DNA of 64,000 nucleotides from Lottia gigantea (Eukaryota > Mollusca > Gastropoda > Lottiidae): contig NW_008707002.1 in assembly GCF_000327385.1 (NCBI RefSeq), forward strand, positions 516,484 through 580,483, written 5' to 3'. The position numbers and the translations under genes are program-made. This document shows positions 12,101 to 25,140 of this stretch, in pieces; positions within the stretch are counted from its first letter, which is position 1, and every line of letters starts with the position of its first letter. The notes beneath the pieces are model-generated. The model did no database searches. It saw nothing but the letters and a program-made list of their open reading frames with translations, and had not been told where the DNA came from.

Positions 12101-15100
12101 CTAAATCAAACTAAAGTTATAGAAACTATTTGAAGGCAAACATGGCGTACATAGATATATTTGCTGGCCTATAATATTGAAAACTCTCATGTAAACAGAT
12201 ATTGACTTGAAGCAAGGGATATTGTTACCTGTAGAGAATCTCCCATTATAATTAAGAATATTGTTACCTGTAGAGAATCTCCCATTATAATTAAGAATAT
12301 TGTTACCTGTAGAGAATCTCCCATTATAATTAAGAATATTGTTACCTGTAGAGAATCTCCCATTATAATTAAGAATATTGTTACCTGTAGAGAATCTCCC
12401 ATTATAATTAAGGCAGCGTCGTTTTTTCTACGAAGAGCGTTTAGTTCAAGATGAGCTTCGGTCCGATCTGTAACCTTATTGAAGGTATAAATATCTTGGG
12501 TACGTGAAACTAACTTGGAACTTTTAGCAATACAGGTTGCTGTCTCCATTTTATCACCAGTTAACATCCAAACCTGGAGAAAAAACATCAAAATCTGAAG
12601 ATGTCAAGATTTCAACACCCTGACTAAGTAAGCTTCAGTCTGTCCTCAATTTTATATACTATCAACTAAGCCATTTCACAGACATTGAGTTTTCTTTCAT
12701 TGTTCATTCACCTTCTATACACAGTTCTATGAAAGAACTGTCAAACTGTGGTCTGAATTATTCATTTCTTTACAAGAGTTACTTCCCTTTAGTCATAATT
12801 TGAATTGCCTTCAAGGAAATTTGAATGTACAAAGCATGGCTGGTTTAATCTTTCTGAATCCTTTTCCATTATTTGAAACCCCCAACAAAATAGACAATTA
12901 ACCTCTATTTCTTTAACTAGCTGTCCTGATGAGGATTTTATATCCTAAACATGTGATGAGGTCTTATAAAGTACCTTAATTCCAGCGTTTTTCAATAATT
13001 CTAGAGTAGGACGAACTCCATCTTGTAGTTTGTCTTCAACTCCTGTTAAACATAATAATTCTAAATCTCGTTCTAAACTTTCTATGACGGCCTGCATTTT
13101 AACATTTCTATCTTGAATTGACATCTTAGCTTGGTGATATCTCGACTGAAAAGTATGGGAAATAGAAATTCCAGGAAAAAAGTAATTTAATTTAGGAACT
13201 CATTAAACAGAGTACACCCCAGAGTATCTACACAGCATGAAACATTACATTGGAGTGAACAGGTTCCTTATTTCTTCCTCAGCACTTTGAAACTTGACTA
13301 TTAATTCCCAGATTGAAAATCACTGTTATACTTACTTCAAAATCTTGATATTGTTCTTCTGTTAAAACTTTCTTAGCTACAACTAATGTTCTTAACCCTT
13401 CTCTAGCCATATTACCACACTGAAAAATAATAAATATAACTTTACAACAGCTCCATTGCTTCTAGATCTTAGTGAATAGAAAATCTCAAGTTGCTATCCT
13501 TGTAAAAATATGTTTACTTTATCTTGATAATACCTCGCAACACAAGTTCTCCATGTAAAATCAACTATTTAAACTATCGAATTGGTAAGGGGGTACAATA
13601 TTCTAGATATATCAATACAACATTCCTTCCACACAGCTGTTCTACCTGAAATTATCCTCTTGAGATTTATTCAACTAATGTGTATAAATAACACAAACCT
13701 CTTCCTCTAACCAATCATTATATTGTACTATCTGCTGCATGACAACATCCGCACCTTTCATATAGAATAATATCTCACCACTCTCTTCTTCCTATTATAG
13801 AAAAATATACTGTTTTTCAAGTTACGTATCAATTTGAGAAAATATCTACAGTAAACTAGATAAGTTACAGAAAATATAAATCAATAACCAAAATATAAAT
13901 CAATAAACAAAATCAATAACCAAAATATAAATCAATAACCAAAATATAAATCAATAACCAAAATATAAATCAATAAACAAAATCAATAACCAAAATATAA
14001 ATCAATAACCAAAATAATCTTACAGCATGGACTAACATTGAGAAATAACAAGAAGATTTTTGAGTGAAAACCAGACAAGAACTAACCTTAACTATAATTC
14101 CCATACGTTTACTCTCGGAGGTAAATGGGAAAACCTGTAATATCTGGTACTTCATTAAGGCACCAAGTGGATTTCGTAAAGTTATAGAACTTAAATCTCG
14201 TTTTACTAGTGTCAAATTTACATCTTCTGTCCACGCTACCAAGGCAACCTGAAATAAATGATTTAACATGTTCGATGAAAAAAAAATTCATTGATCTAAA
14301 TGTCAAAATTTCTTGTAAGTTGTCTCAATTGTGACATATGACTTTTTTGACTTTTATTTTTGAATGCCAAGTGTTTGCTTAAGGACTAGCTGGTAGACAG
14401 GATCATCAAGTTGCTGCCAAGGTCCTGTTGATAAACAGGAGGCTTGAGAAAGTCCCTATTTATGTAAGATATATTTCTTTCTGTTTTATTACTGTACCTC
14501 ATCTGGACTTGAAGCCTGATACGTGACTTTCTGTTGTATTTGTTGATCAGCCTCTGTTTCGTGTGATCTATCGCCCCCATCTTCCACATCCTCATAGACT
14601 GGCGTAACATTGTGACACAACGCGATCGCTTTCACGGCTTCATATACCTTCGTTACAACTGTACGTCTGACCGGTCCTGATTGTCTAGTAGGAGTTGTCC
14701 CTCCTCCTGATTGCTGTTGATTATATACAGTTCGTAAATGGGCAGACACCTAAAAAAAAATACACCGTGAAATTATCTACAATAACATTGTAAGAGGAAC
14801 AACTTCTATTACTGAAACTTGCATAGTGCAAATAGATGGATGCTATAGACCTTTTTTCATGCCTCTCATTGGAAACATTGATAGCGAGGCTTGTATCGAG
14901 ATCTGTATTCTAATCAAGCTGGTATAAAATAAACTAACCTCATCCATGGTTTCAGCTGTATATGCCACTGTTCCTAGATGTAACTTCTTAAAAACCTACA
15001 ACAAGTCAAATCATTTATATTACACCAAAATACACATATATATATATACACTAGATATATTATACTCCTCTTATAGATATGATATGAAATCAAACAGACT

Positions 15101-18100
15101 TTTATATCTAATTTTTCGGAAAGCATTCCAGGGACAATGAGTGACTTTTTTTCTAAGAAACAGAATAAGCCTTCTTTTTGGGGGGAGATTTCTTACTGTT
15201 TAGGGATCATTAATACTCAATGATTGTGGAACACAGGACTTCTGTTTATATAATATCATCAATATTAACACTTTACGGCACTATTTAAACCTTAAAATAT
15301 TTTATTAGGTAGATATTAAAGTTTAAGACTACAGTTGATATATATCTATTTATAAACTGACCATCTCGTTCTGTGTCAAGGTACCAGTTTTATCTGATAA
15401 TAAATAGGTAATACGACCAAGTTCTTCCGGTATAGTAGAACTCCTGACAGTGGTTCCTGGTATTAACTTGTCTCTCTGTATCATCCAGGAATAAACAGCT
15501 TTACCCATGTCTAGATTTACTCGTAAACTGAAATTTAAATTATCAAAATTATGAATTAAGTGTTTGTTTAGAGATTCACTGGTATTATGTGAAATTTTTG
15601 ATATGTTTTGTGTGTCTATTTGGTATTGTACTTCCTAGTTTTTTAATTATGAATTAAATGTTCAGTTTTTTGATATGTAAATAATATTATAAATGTATGA
15701 TTTTTACTTGCAGTTTCTCTTCAACCTATGCATTATGTGTATATTAAGTATGGTAAAGTACTTGATACTTCCTTCAGCTATATAACTAGGAAAGCATCTT
15801 TCAGTTTAAGAAGGATCTTTATTATGCAATGCCTGTAGCAAACCCAATTTAAGCTAGTCTGCCCAGTGTCGGCTTTCACCCCTAATAACTAGGTGCTGAA
15901 CTAGAGTTACCTACCTTATTGGTATTATGTATGAAAATAATAATATAAACCGGAATAAATAACGATACCAAGGTCCATTAAAACCCTGAAAATAACACAA
16001 AATATAAACTTTACTTTAATATCTTACTTAAAGACGTTGATTCTCTGAGAGGGATGTCTGATTACTGAACCTTGAGTTTTTAAGTTGCTAGCAACCTCCA
16101 TGACAGTACTTAATGTCATGTACATATTAATCACAAAATAGAAATGTAATATGTAGGACTTTCTGAAAGGACAGCCAAGTAAACAAACTCTGCCTTGCTC
16201 GCCACACCCACCATCATTAATAATGTTGATGTAAATTTTTAAGGAAAAATAGAAATTTTCTCACCTTGAGTATCATCATAACAATAGATAAAATAATCAC
16301 AGCAAAAAATAATAATTTAGTTAAAGTATTAATTTCTAAATCTAACAGACCAGTCTGAAATATAGAAAATAAAATATTAGATTAAAATTCTTTAAACATT
16401 TGTACTTATATCTGTCTAAATATTATGAGGTTTTGTATTCCATATTTACCTGGTACGCAGCCTTTATAGACTTTTACTACCTCTTTTCTACATTTTGTTC
16501 CACATTCATCTATGTGAACCCTGGGCCTAGTTTGGCCGACCCACAAACTTTATGAATATAGAGCCCCAATATTTTGATTTGGGGTCCAGTTTTTTATTTT
16601 TGTATCAGACCTACCTTACTCTGAGGTTTAGATGTGTTCATCACACTACGTGTCTCCCTACCGGTATAAATTACCGCCCCCAAGGCCGTGCCGGAAGCTA
16701 CTACAGTATTCGCCCATAATGTATTCTCAATACTTAATGAATCTTCACAGGGGGTACCATCAGTCTATAAAACAAAAAATACAAAGTAACAAAACAATTC
16801 ATAGAAAACAGTCATATTACGAGAATGCTAAAATCTTTCTTAGTTTCCCAATTATAGATTTTATTCAAATATAGACTAAATACTGATATTATTGTTGTTC
16901 TACCTACCCTAGAAAATGTTCCTATAAAACTGTGGATGGCTTTTTGAGGTTTTTCAGCATAAATATTACCACAAATATCTAAAATATCCTACAAAATACA
17001 ACAATACATTATATTTACTAGCCTTTTTAGAAAATATTATAAACCACCCCAACCAATTAATTGTCAAAAACAACTTTTATAATATTTTTCACACAATTAA
17101 AAAACAGTTAAATAACGCACAGCATTTAATTCATATAACAAAATATGCATTTTTCAAGACTAGTATTGGAGCATTAATTTAAAAAAATAATATAAACATA
17201 CAGCATTAGTTTGAAGACGTTGGGTTGTTGAGACGGCAAGTCGTAATTTCCAGTCTGTTTCTCCATCTAATTGATCAGTACGTATAAAACAACCTCCATC
17301 TTTCTCTGTCGTTCTTATTAAAACCATATCAGCTGGTACACGTTGATTCTAAATATACCAATTATAAAAACATGACAGTGACTTTCATTAAATATAAATT
17401 CAAGTTATTTTTTTATCTTTCTTCAACTAAAAACCTGTTTGTGTTCCTGTAATTCATATATTAACTTCAAACATTTCTAAACTCATTCCTAAATCATATT
17501 ATGGTTGAATTATAAAACCATAGAAGTCAGATGGAGAAGTTAAAATAGAAACTGTAAGTGTCAAAGATACACATACAAAAGGTTCTTCTGAATCGCTTTC
17601 ACATTATTGAAGTCCCAACCAGGCTAATGTAAAATGACTGGCAAATACAGCGATAACAACATCCCTGTGGTTTTCTCACCTTCTCAACAATAATCAGATC
17701 TCCAACTTTAATATTAGAGCTAGGAACATTGACAACACCATCTCGTGTTAATTTTTTATAGATCTGAGAGTTAGCCTCCTTATCTCTACGGTAACGTCTA
17801 TAATCATCCATAGCTTCTCGACACATCGTTACAAATAATACAAAACACTGAAATATAATGAAATAGAGTTTTACATCTGATTATTCTGGTTAGTTCTGAT
17901 TGGGCCAATGAAACGGGTAATGCCATGTAGTTTGCAATGAGTGTATTTTGTCAGGACAGTAGAATTGTCTATCATATTTGCCAGGTGAATATGACATGTG
18001 TAGTCAAATAGTTTACTCCCATTTAAAAAAACAAGTTGTTCTGATGAGGTTTCAATATTTGAAATACATATTTGTTTTGTGACGACTGGTGGAAAATGAA

Positions 18101-21100
18101 AGTAGAAAATGAAAGTAGTAAACTCACTAGAGGTCCCCAGTAAGTATATAAATAACCAATTCTAATAGCTGGGATAAACTGAGATGTGGCCATTACTAGG
18201 AAATATAAATTCAGGAAAAATTTAAACTGTTCGAATAACACCTGGAAAACAGATTTAAAATAGTTACAATATTCCAGTCAATCTGCCTGTAAATGGATAC
18301 TGAATAAGTCATCTTCACTCAGAATTCTAGTCAACCTAATAATAAATTTGTATGAATAATCCAGGGAAAGATGGGTGCAGAAAGTTTTAGTCTGATACCA
18401 ACAGGCCAGTATCTGGTTGACAGGATCCTCATGAACCTCAGTTGTAATCTTTGTAAAAATTGTTTTTTTTTAAAGAAATTGACAATAATATCATGACATG
18501 AGAATATTTTGACAGTAAATAAAACAAACCTTTGGTATAAAAGTAATAACACTGTATTTCTGATTTCGGACGACATTTTTCGTGTATTTATGTTGATGTC
18601 CAGTAGCTAGACCGATATAAATAGTTCGGTCACGATATTCTTTCTCTCCACAACAACATCCAAACATTTTCTTCCAACAGCTAAAAAAACAGATACACTA
18701 AATAATGAAATTTGTATCTTATTGGACTAATGAAATGAAATACAAAAAAAATTCAAAAATAATTATTAATAAAGAGTTTATCATTATAAGGGGCTGTTTA
18801 TTTCCCTATCTTAGCCAGTCATGAATGATTCTACAGCTAAAATGTCTGGAATTTTAAGGGCATCAATGTCTGTGCAAAGCAAAACTTTATTTTTTAAACA
18901 CAAAGTTGACAGGCGATACAAATATGATATTAGGCTAAGAATTTCTTGTAACAAACAAAACTATCAATAAATACATAATGATTTTCCACTGACATCTGTC
19001 ACATCAAATTATATAGCTAGATTCCTTATCAGATTATTCCTTTGCCTAACTTATAGATAATTAAACTTTAAAGCAATGTCACAGTTTCCTTGCAGCAGAT
19101 ATCCCAAATACAGGTCCTAAATGACATGCTTTGAATGATTTAAAGTAACGTCGTCATAGAACAGGACCACGGTAGAAAACTTGTTAGATTACAATAGAGC
19201 AAAAATATTGGGCATACAACTTACCTTCCACACATATCCCACCATCCTTCAGACAGGAAATACCCGATACCTTTATGCCGACCATATCTGTTTTTCCGCT
19301 CCCGCATGAGCTGGTCGTTTTCATCCATTTCTATTGTTGATCCTCCACACATTAGGGGAATTTCATCCAAATAATCATCACTTGCTTCAACCACCGTATA
19401 TCTAACAAAATAAATATTCCATATTGTTTTATCATCATTTTTATTTTACTCGATACTTAATTATTATTAATTACCTAATATCCCTTTCAGAGAGTCCACA
19501 TAGCTAATAATGTTTATTTGGTATATTGGTTTGTAATCTCATTATACCTTTCAGAGAGTCCACATAGCTAATAATGTTTAATTGGTATTTAGGTTTGTCA
19601 ACTCAGCATCCCTTTCAGAGAGTCCACATAGCTAATAATGTTTAATTGGTATTTAGGTTTGTCAACTCAGTATCCCTTTCAGAGAGTCCACATAGCAAAT
19701 AATGTTTAATTGGTATTTAGGTTTGTCAACTCAGCATCCCTTTCAGAGAGTCCACATAGCTAATAATGTTTAATTGGTATTTAGGTTTGTCAACTCAGTA
19801 TCCATTTCAGAGAGTCCACATAGCAAATAATGTTTAATTGGCATTTAGGTTTGTCAACTCAATATCCCTTTCAGAAAGTCCACATAGCAAATAATGTTTA
19901 ATTGGTATTTAGGTTTGTCAACTCAGCATCCGTTTCAGAGAGTCCACATAGCTAATAATGTTTAATTGGTATTTAGGTTTGTCAACTCATTATACCTTTC
20001 AGAGAGTCCACATAGCTAATAATGTTTATTTGGTATATTGGTTTGTAATCTCATTATACCTTTCAGAGAGTCCACATAGCTAATAATGTTTAATTGGTAT
20101 TTAGGTTTGTCAACTCAGCATCCCTTTCAGAGAGTCCACATAGCTAATAATGTTTAATTGGTATTTAGGTTTGTCAACTCAGCATCCCTTTCAGAGAGTA
20201 AGTTCAGTTTGTCAACTCGACAACTCATGATCAACATAGCAAAGAAAATATATCAATAATTTTGTTAAAGAAGTAAAACAAACCAAACCAACTGAAAGCT
20301 AATTGTTCTGCTATGATAATTATAATAGCTAATAGTTTATTTGGTATTTAGTTTTGTCAATTGAGAGAGTCAGTTCAGTTTGTCAACTCACCATCCCCTT
20401 CATGTTCCACATAGCTAATGAAGATATTTCAATAATTTTGTTAAATAAGCAAAAACAAAACCATAAAAAGCCAAGAGTAATTATTATAATATGATAATTA
20501 TACTCGTATATAAACAACTGAATGGTAATTAACTGACAAACTAACAGAAAACATAATTATTACATATAAAACGTATTTTACAACTTCTAACAAATTTAAT
20601 TATATCCTACTGTTCTATATCTTATTTGATTAATGAGTTCTATATCTTATTAGGTTAATGAAAGAAAATGGAGTTTAATATCTGTAAGCTTACTCTGCAG
20701 AATTATTTGAAACAATTAACATATACCCATAATTTAAGTAACCTAAACATCCAGAGAACCAACGACAAAAACACCCCAATCATGTATGTCAAAAAACCTC
20801 AAAATACAAGCATTAGGTATACAATTTTGTCATTGCAAACACACATCGATTGGAGGGCAGCTGCTGCTCCCTTCCCCTACTCAACCTACTGACCTGAGGG
20901 AAGCCCCCTCCTACCCACAGTGCTACCTTTTTAAGCATATAAATATACTAATTCAAAAAAGAGAATCCATGAACTGACAGCAGTTGATAATTCAAGATAA
21001 TATAAAACTATACCAACATACCGGTGAGTCTAGCTTCCATTGATAACATTATTCATAATTCATTAATTCTTCCTTTAAATTTTAAAACTTTTATTATTAT

Positions 21101-22703
21101 AAATCTCTACACAGCACATAAAATATTACCATGTCATGTCACTTCCTAATTATATTAGTTTCCACTCCACATAGAGAAATTCTTAGTAAAACCCTCCTCA
21201 AGATATTTAATAAAACTATTTCTCAACATGAAAATCTCATGAAATTTAAAACCAAGTACAGAAATTATAATATTTTAAAACTGCATTTAAAGGAATATTC
21301 TGTGATAACGGTACCGGTATATAAAACTGTATGACATTTCACCATTATAACTGTCAGACAATCTCAGTGAAATGTAAACTCCATACATTAAAGTTTCCAA
21401 GATACATAAAACTTTGACATTTCACCACTATCTTGTCAGATAACATTCAAAGTTCTTAATCAAGTTTAAAAGCTACAGCATAACACTCCACCTCCAGATA
21501 TTCTCAATCAAGTTCAAATTCTCTGAGAGAGATATTTAACTATGACATTTCACCACTGTTCTAGTCCTATAATAATATTCATTCATACATAATGATATTT
21601 AATATTGCACATTAACATATAATACATGTTTATTAAGCTCAGTGTTTGTGTTACAGTGTAGACTGGCCAACCAACCAACAAGACGTTATAACCTGCCCAC
21701 TCCACACAACACCAGCTGGGAGAGAGAGATATTGATTATTACGGATATACTGTACAGTACTAGTCTATTTATATATTCTATTGTATTTATAATGGTAGAA
21801 TTAATATCACTGTACTAGAATATAAAAATAATATCTATGAATTTTAAAAGTTCTACAGCATACAGACCAAAGTTAAAGAAAAACTTGACTGGATAATATA
21901 AAATAAATATTTTAGGAGTTTAAAAAGTTATATACAAACATAGGTATGATTTAAACCATTCTGAGTGGCTTCGATTGCTATATCTTGGATTTTAAGGATT
22001 TTTAATTGGAAATTAGTATTTTTTGAAAGTAATTAACAATGATATTATCAAAATCAATAAATCCATATTAGTTGCTTCATTAATCTCTAAAAGCTGTTTT
22101 AAATGTTAGAATACAGCTTCAATCATTTTGAATGACTAAATAGGCCAGAAATCCACCTAGTAAATATTCCTAAATGATGTAAACTTAATTTTTAAATAAA
22201 TTGCTAAACCAAGTACCAAATAAAAACATATCAGTATTAGTTATGTAAACCTTCTTTCAAGGATTCTAAGTTGACTTAAACAAATACCAAATTAACAAGA
22301 TTAACAAGGTCTTGAAGGATGCTGAGAGAAAATCAAACATATTTATAAAATTGAATAACCCTTTAATTTGTTCTTAAGTAAAAATAATCATAGATTAATG
22401 GGTTTGGATTCAAGGTCTAACAACCTGGTTAAGACGTCAGATGGGAGAGGGATGATCAATAGGTTTGTGTGTATGATTTTTAGTGGAGAACAGTGTCTGA
22501 TACTTTAGGAATGCTGTGGGGGGTAGGTCACTCTGCCTGTTGTTTTTTGCAACAGACTTGATTTCACTGGAAAATTTATAACATACATTCGGTACGATGG
22601 TAATACATTAATGATAAAAAGGTAAATTCAATAACATTGCTAGGCAGAGCAAGCAGGTTTAAATTTTTGACTTGTTTTTTTACCTTTCTGGTACTTCTGT
22701 CAT
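9196..22703 (-). CDS. ATP9B: Class 2 P4-type ATPase, ATP9A/ATP9B (Neo1) group
   Basis: A probable phospholipid flippase-family ATPase of endosome/Golgi membranes. Exons in transcript order: 22684-22703, 19225-19401, 18530-18680, 18128-18241, 17680-17847, 17202-17348, 16908-16988, 16615-16764, 16265-16354, 15915-15985, 15362-15527, 14939-14995, 14498-14749, 14087-14248, 13699-13791, 13336-13419, 12975-13145, 12385-12573, 11783-11927, 11542-11606, 11222-11310, 10804-10935, 10392-10500, 10086-10143, 9537-9740 and 9196-9332. They sum to 3282 bases, about 1093 residues; human ATP9B has 1147. Visible motifs: actuator [11 protein letters not shown], phosphorylation site [25 protein letters not shown], hinge GDGGNDVSM, and a C-terminus [14 protein letters not shown] close to ATP9B. 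The first coding exon (MTEVPE) is short; I accept it because its phase creates an Arg before Tyr-Thr-Val that aligns with human RYQLEDE. The donor at 12385 has four tandem copies downstream, so the exon end is ambiguous. Class 2 members need no CDC50 partner according to the family literature. Confidence 0.93.
10500..10620 (-). repeat. 61-bp tandem duplication covering an ATP9 exon acceptor
   Basis: The acceptor and first part of exon 10392-10500 are repeated once fully and once partly on the intron side, with a 61-bp period. The acceptor TCTATTTTTAG occurs before 10500 and again before 10561. Because 61 is not a multiple of three, use of the outer acceptor without further splicing would shift or end the frame. 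Confidence 0.85.
11650..11775 (-). repeat. Two-copy tandem repeat in an ATP9 intron
   Basis: A unit of about 58 bp, containing AGAGTAAGACAAGTAAG and TTGCTACAGAAA, occurs twice in tandem with a few differences between exons 11542-11606 and 11783-11927. No further significance is seen. Confidence 0.75.
12229..12412 (-). repeat. 39-bp tandem array duplicating an exon end with its splice donor
   Basis: Five copies of a 39-bp unit. On the minus strand each reads as the exon end for IIMGDSLQ followed by the donor GTAACAATATTC. Donors fall after bases 12385, 12346, 12307, 12268 and 12229. The unit is 13 codons with no stop ([13 protein letters not shown]), so any of the five donors keeps the frame into the exon starting at 11927. 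Confidence 0.95.
13871..14015 (-). repeat. 19-bp AT-rich minisatellite in an ATP9 intron
   Basis: Seven to eight copies of AAAATATAAATCAATAACC with some shortened units, in the intron between exons 13699-13791 and 14087-14248. Confidence 0.85.
19483..20200 (-). repeat. 64-bp minisatellite in ATP9 intron 1
   Basis: About 11 copies of a 64-bp unit with the cores TTTCAGAGAGTCCACATAG, AATAATGTTTAATTGG and AGGTTTGTCAACTCAGCATC. Copies differ at a few sites and one variant type (GGTATATTGGTTTGTAATCT) occurs near both ends, at about 19510 and 20035. The unit is also found singly near 8446-8543 and 63207. Confidence 0.95.
20201..22683 (-). other. Remainder of ATP9 intron 1
   Basis: AT-rich intronic sequence between the 64-bp array and the short first coding exon. 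Short open frames occur near 20668-20977 and 21131-21334, but they have no recognisable family, motif or splice context. I see no RNA gene or mobile element here. Confidence 0.5.
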
Positions 22704-25140
22704 ACTAAATTCTAAATCTTCAATTAAAATAAACAAAATAATTTAGGCTTTAAAGTTTAAGACTTCTGTTTACAAAATGATTGGGATTCCCTGTAGAGAT
22801 GGTCAAAGTGACATGTTTCCGTTTGTCTGGGACTAAATTCTTCAGACAATGGAATAGACCAAGAGTATATTGGTAACTTGTAAATTTAGAAATGCAAAGG
22901 TGCCAAAGTGTGTGTTCTTCCAATATAAATATTTGGGAGGGGGAGGGGTGTTTTGTTGGCACCGAACAGCTTGATCCGTAACCTGGGTGGAGTCGGAGTA
23001 GAGACAAGTCTACAAAAAGAGTCAGGAAAGTCGGCCAGTGGAACAAAATCGTGAGACTGGAAAAAGTTTTCATACTTAGTTCGGCGTGCCACTGTAACAG
23101 ATCGCCTACTTTTAGAAACTCCACCAAAACTCATCAAATACAAACGATTTTGTCATCCATGTATGACAGTTTCTATTTTTAGAACGCTTTCAGGAACCGG
23201 ATGTGGATGTCGTCTGTCGCTTATGTCTTTGATGAAAAAAAGTTGAATAATCGACAAGGACACACACCAACGATAAAATTTTAAAAATATCTTTTGAGAT
23301 ACTAATTTCTAGATTGTTTAATCGAAATGATTGGAATCTTTATCTTTGTGTTCAATTTTTATAATTATTTTTGATTCTCATTGTTGTAAGCGATTTTAAA
23401 AGTTTTTAACGACCTTGACCTTGTTTTTACTGGTCAACCTGAGACAGTTTCATGAGGAGTTTTTAGTTTCTAGAAGCTTTTGAATATGAGTGTGTACAGG
23501 ATTCATTGAAATAATCATGAAATCATAAATAAAACAGTTAAGGCTCAACACTCAGTTCCATTGAGTATTGAGAGTAATTAGCCTAGAATCGCCTTTTAGT
23601 TTTAGTCTTAGACTCTCATAACAAAAAACAAGAACAGGACAGAGTAACTCTATGGGACTCAGCCCCGTCGATAGGGTGGGTCTGTGGTGGCTGTGCCCAA
23701 GCATGTGAGAATTAAGCCCCAGCAAAACCTTCTTCAGTTCAGCAGAGATAGATTCATTACACTGCTTATGTAAAAAATCAAAAAGAAATAGATTTTGATA
23801 CGTTTTTGGCACCTCAAAATTGTCAGAAATGAGTTGGGGCCTTTAATTCTACAAAATCTGAGCAGATTCATTCCTGGCTATGGGGCTGATGGGACTAACA
23901 GATCGAGGACTAGGAGAGGAGAAAAAGACACTAAATTCTAAATATAAATCATTTATTATTATAATAAATATATTGATAGTAAAGAGTGTAAGCTTATTTT
24001 ATTAAAAACTGTACGAAAAGATAATTTATAAATATACAAGATAAGATATAACTTTATTGTACATAATAAATGATACACCATGGTCTCATAACTTACCAGA
24101 ACAAATTGTACATACACAATATAAACCAAATTATACAATATTTCGTTCAGGCTCTTTTAAACTAACAAATACAATAAACAACAACCCTACAAAATAATAC
24201 AAAACAATACGAAGGTTCACTGCATTGTGATGCCCCCCTTTCCCCCTCGCCCTGCAGAATAATACAGAGCTGGCAAACCTATTCATATAGTGATATATTT
24301 TGACACACCCTTATGGAGAAACTTATTGATATTACACACAAACCATTCACAAGATGACACTATAAAAATACCTTCTCTCATTTCGCTAAATAAACGCAGA
24401 TTCGATAATCCATTTAGAAATATAGCTAAAGGGAGGTAACTATTAACTAAACATAAAATTTTATTTTAGTTAAATCATATTAGAGATGAGCTGAAATTTG
24501 AAAGTTGGCAAATGGAGGTAACTGAACTAAAATTACAATGTAATATTAAAACATGAAACAAAGAAGAGATTACAGAGTAGTTCAAATTTAAAACATTGCA
24601 AATTATCAGAACTTTCAATCTGTTTTAAGCAAAACGTTGCTAAAGTGGTTTTATTGTAGACCTACTAAAATTACAACTAATAATCAAAAAACATACAACA
24701 AGACATATTTAGAATATTAAATGGCTTATTAAAATCAGATAAAAACTGTAGTCTCTTCTGTCTTCACAAATACAAATTTTGACAATAACCTATTGATTGA
24801 AAAATCATCAAATTCGAACTTAACCAAAATCACATTATTATAAATGATTAGATAAAAACTGTTGTCTCCATTGAGTTCACAAATAAATTTTGACATCCAA
24901 CATTAATTGTCATTTGTAGTTCAGTGATGTCACTTTCCTTGGTAGTTGCTAAGTAATATTCCAACATTCATGGTAGGAATCCAATATGGCTTCATAAAAT
25001 GATGATCGTTCAATAGCTTAAACTATGAAAGATGTAGTTGGTCCAAAGGTTTAAGAAAGTGTTCAATAAAATAGAAGACACAAACATTTTAATGTGGGTG
25101 TATAAAAAATGACACATGACACGAAATTTTGAGATTATTT
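22704..25140. other. Intergenic region between the ATP9-like 5' end and the HLTF-A 3' end
   Basis: Both flanking genes are on the minus strand, so this holds the ATP9-like 5' UTR and promoter and the HLTF-A 3' UTR. Two overlapping minus-strand open frames at 22750-23143 resemble no family I know. A block at 23392-23440 containing CGACCTTGACCTTGT is shared with 41655-41690 upstream of HLTF-B. Several minus-strand AATAAA words occur, for example at 24053-24058. Confidence 0.5.

Noticed and set aside
22750-23143. Overlapping minus-strand frames of 125 and 85 residues upstream of the ATP9-like start
   Set aside because: No recognisable motif, both frames are open by chance in the same stretch, and the region is better explained as 5' UTR or promoter.
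23552-23812. 86-residue minus-strand frame
   Set aside because: Isolated, without family resemblance or splice context.
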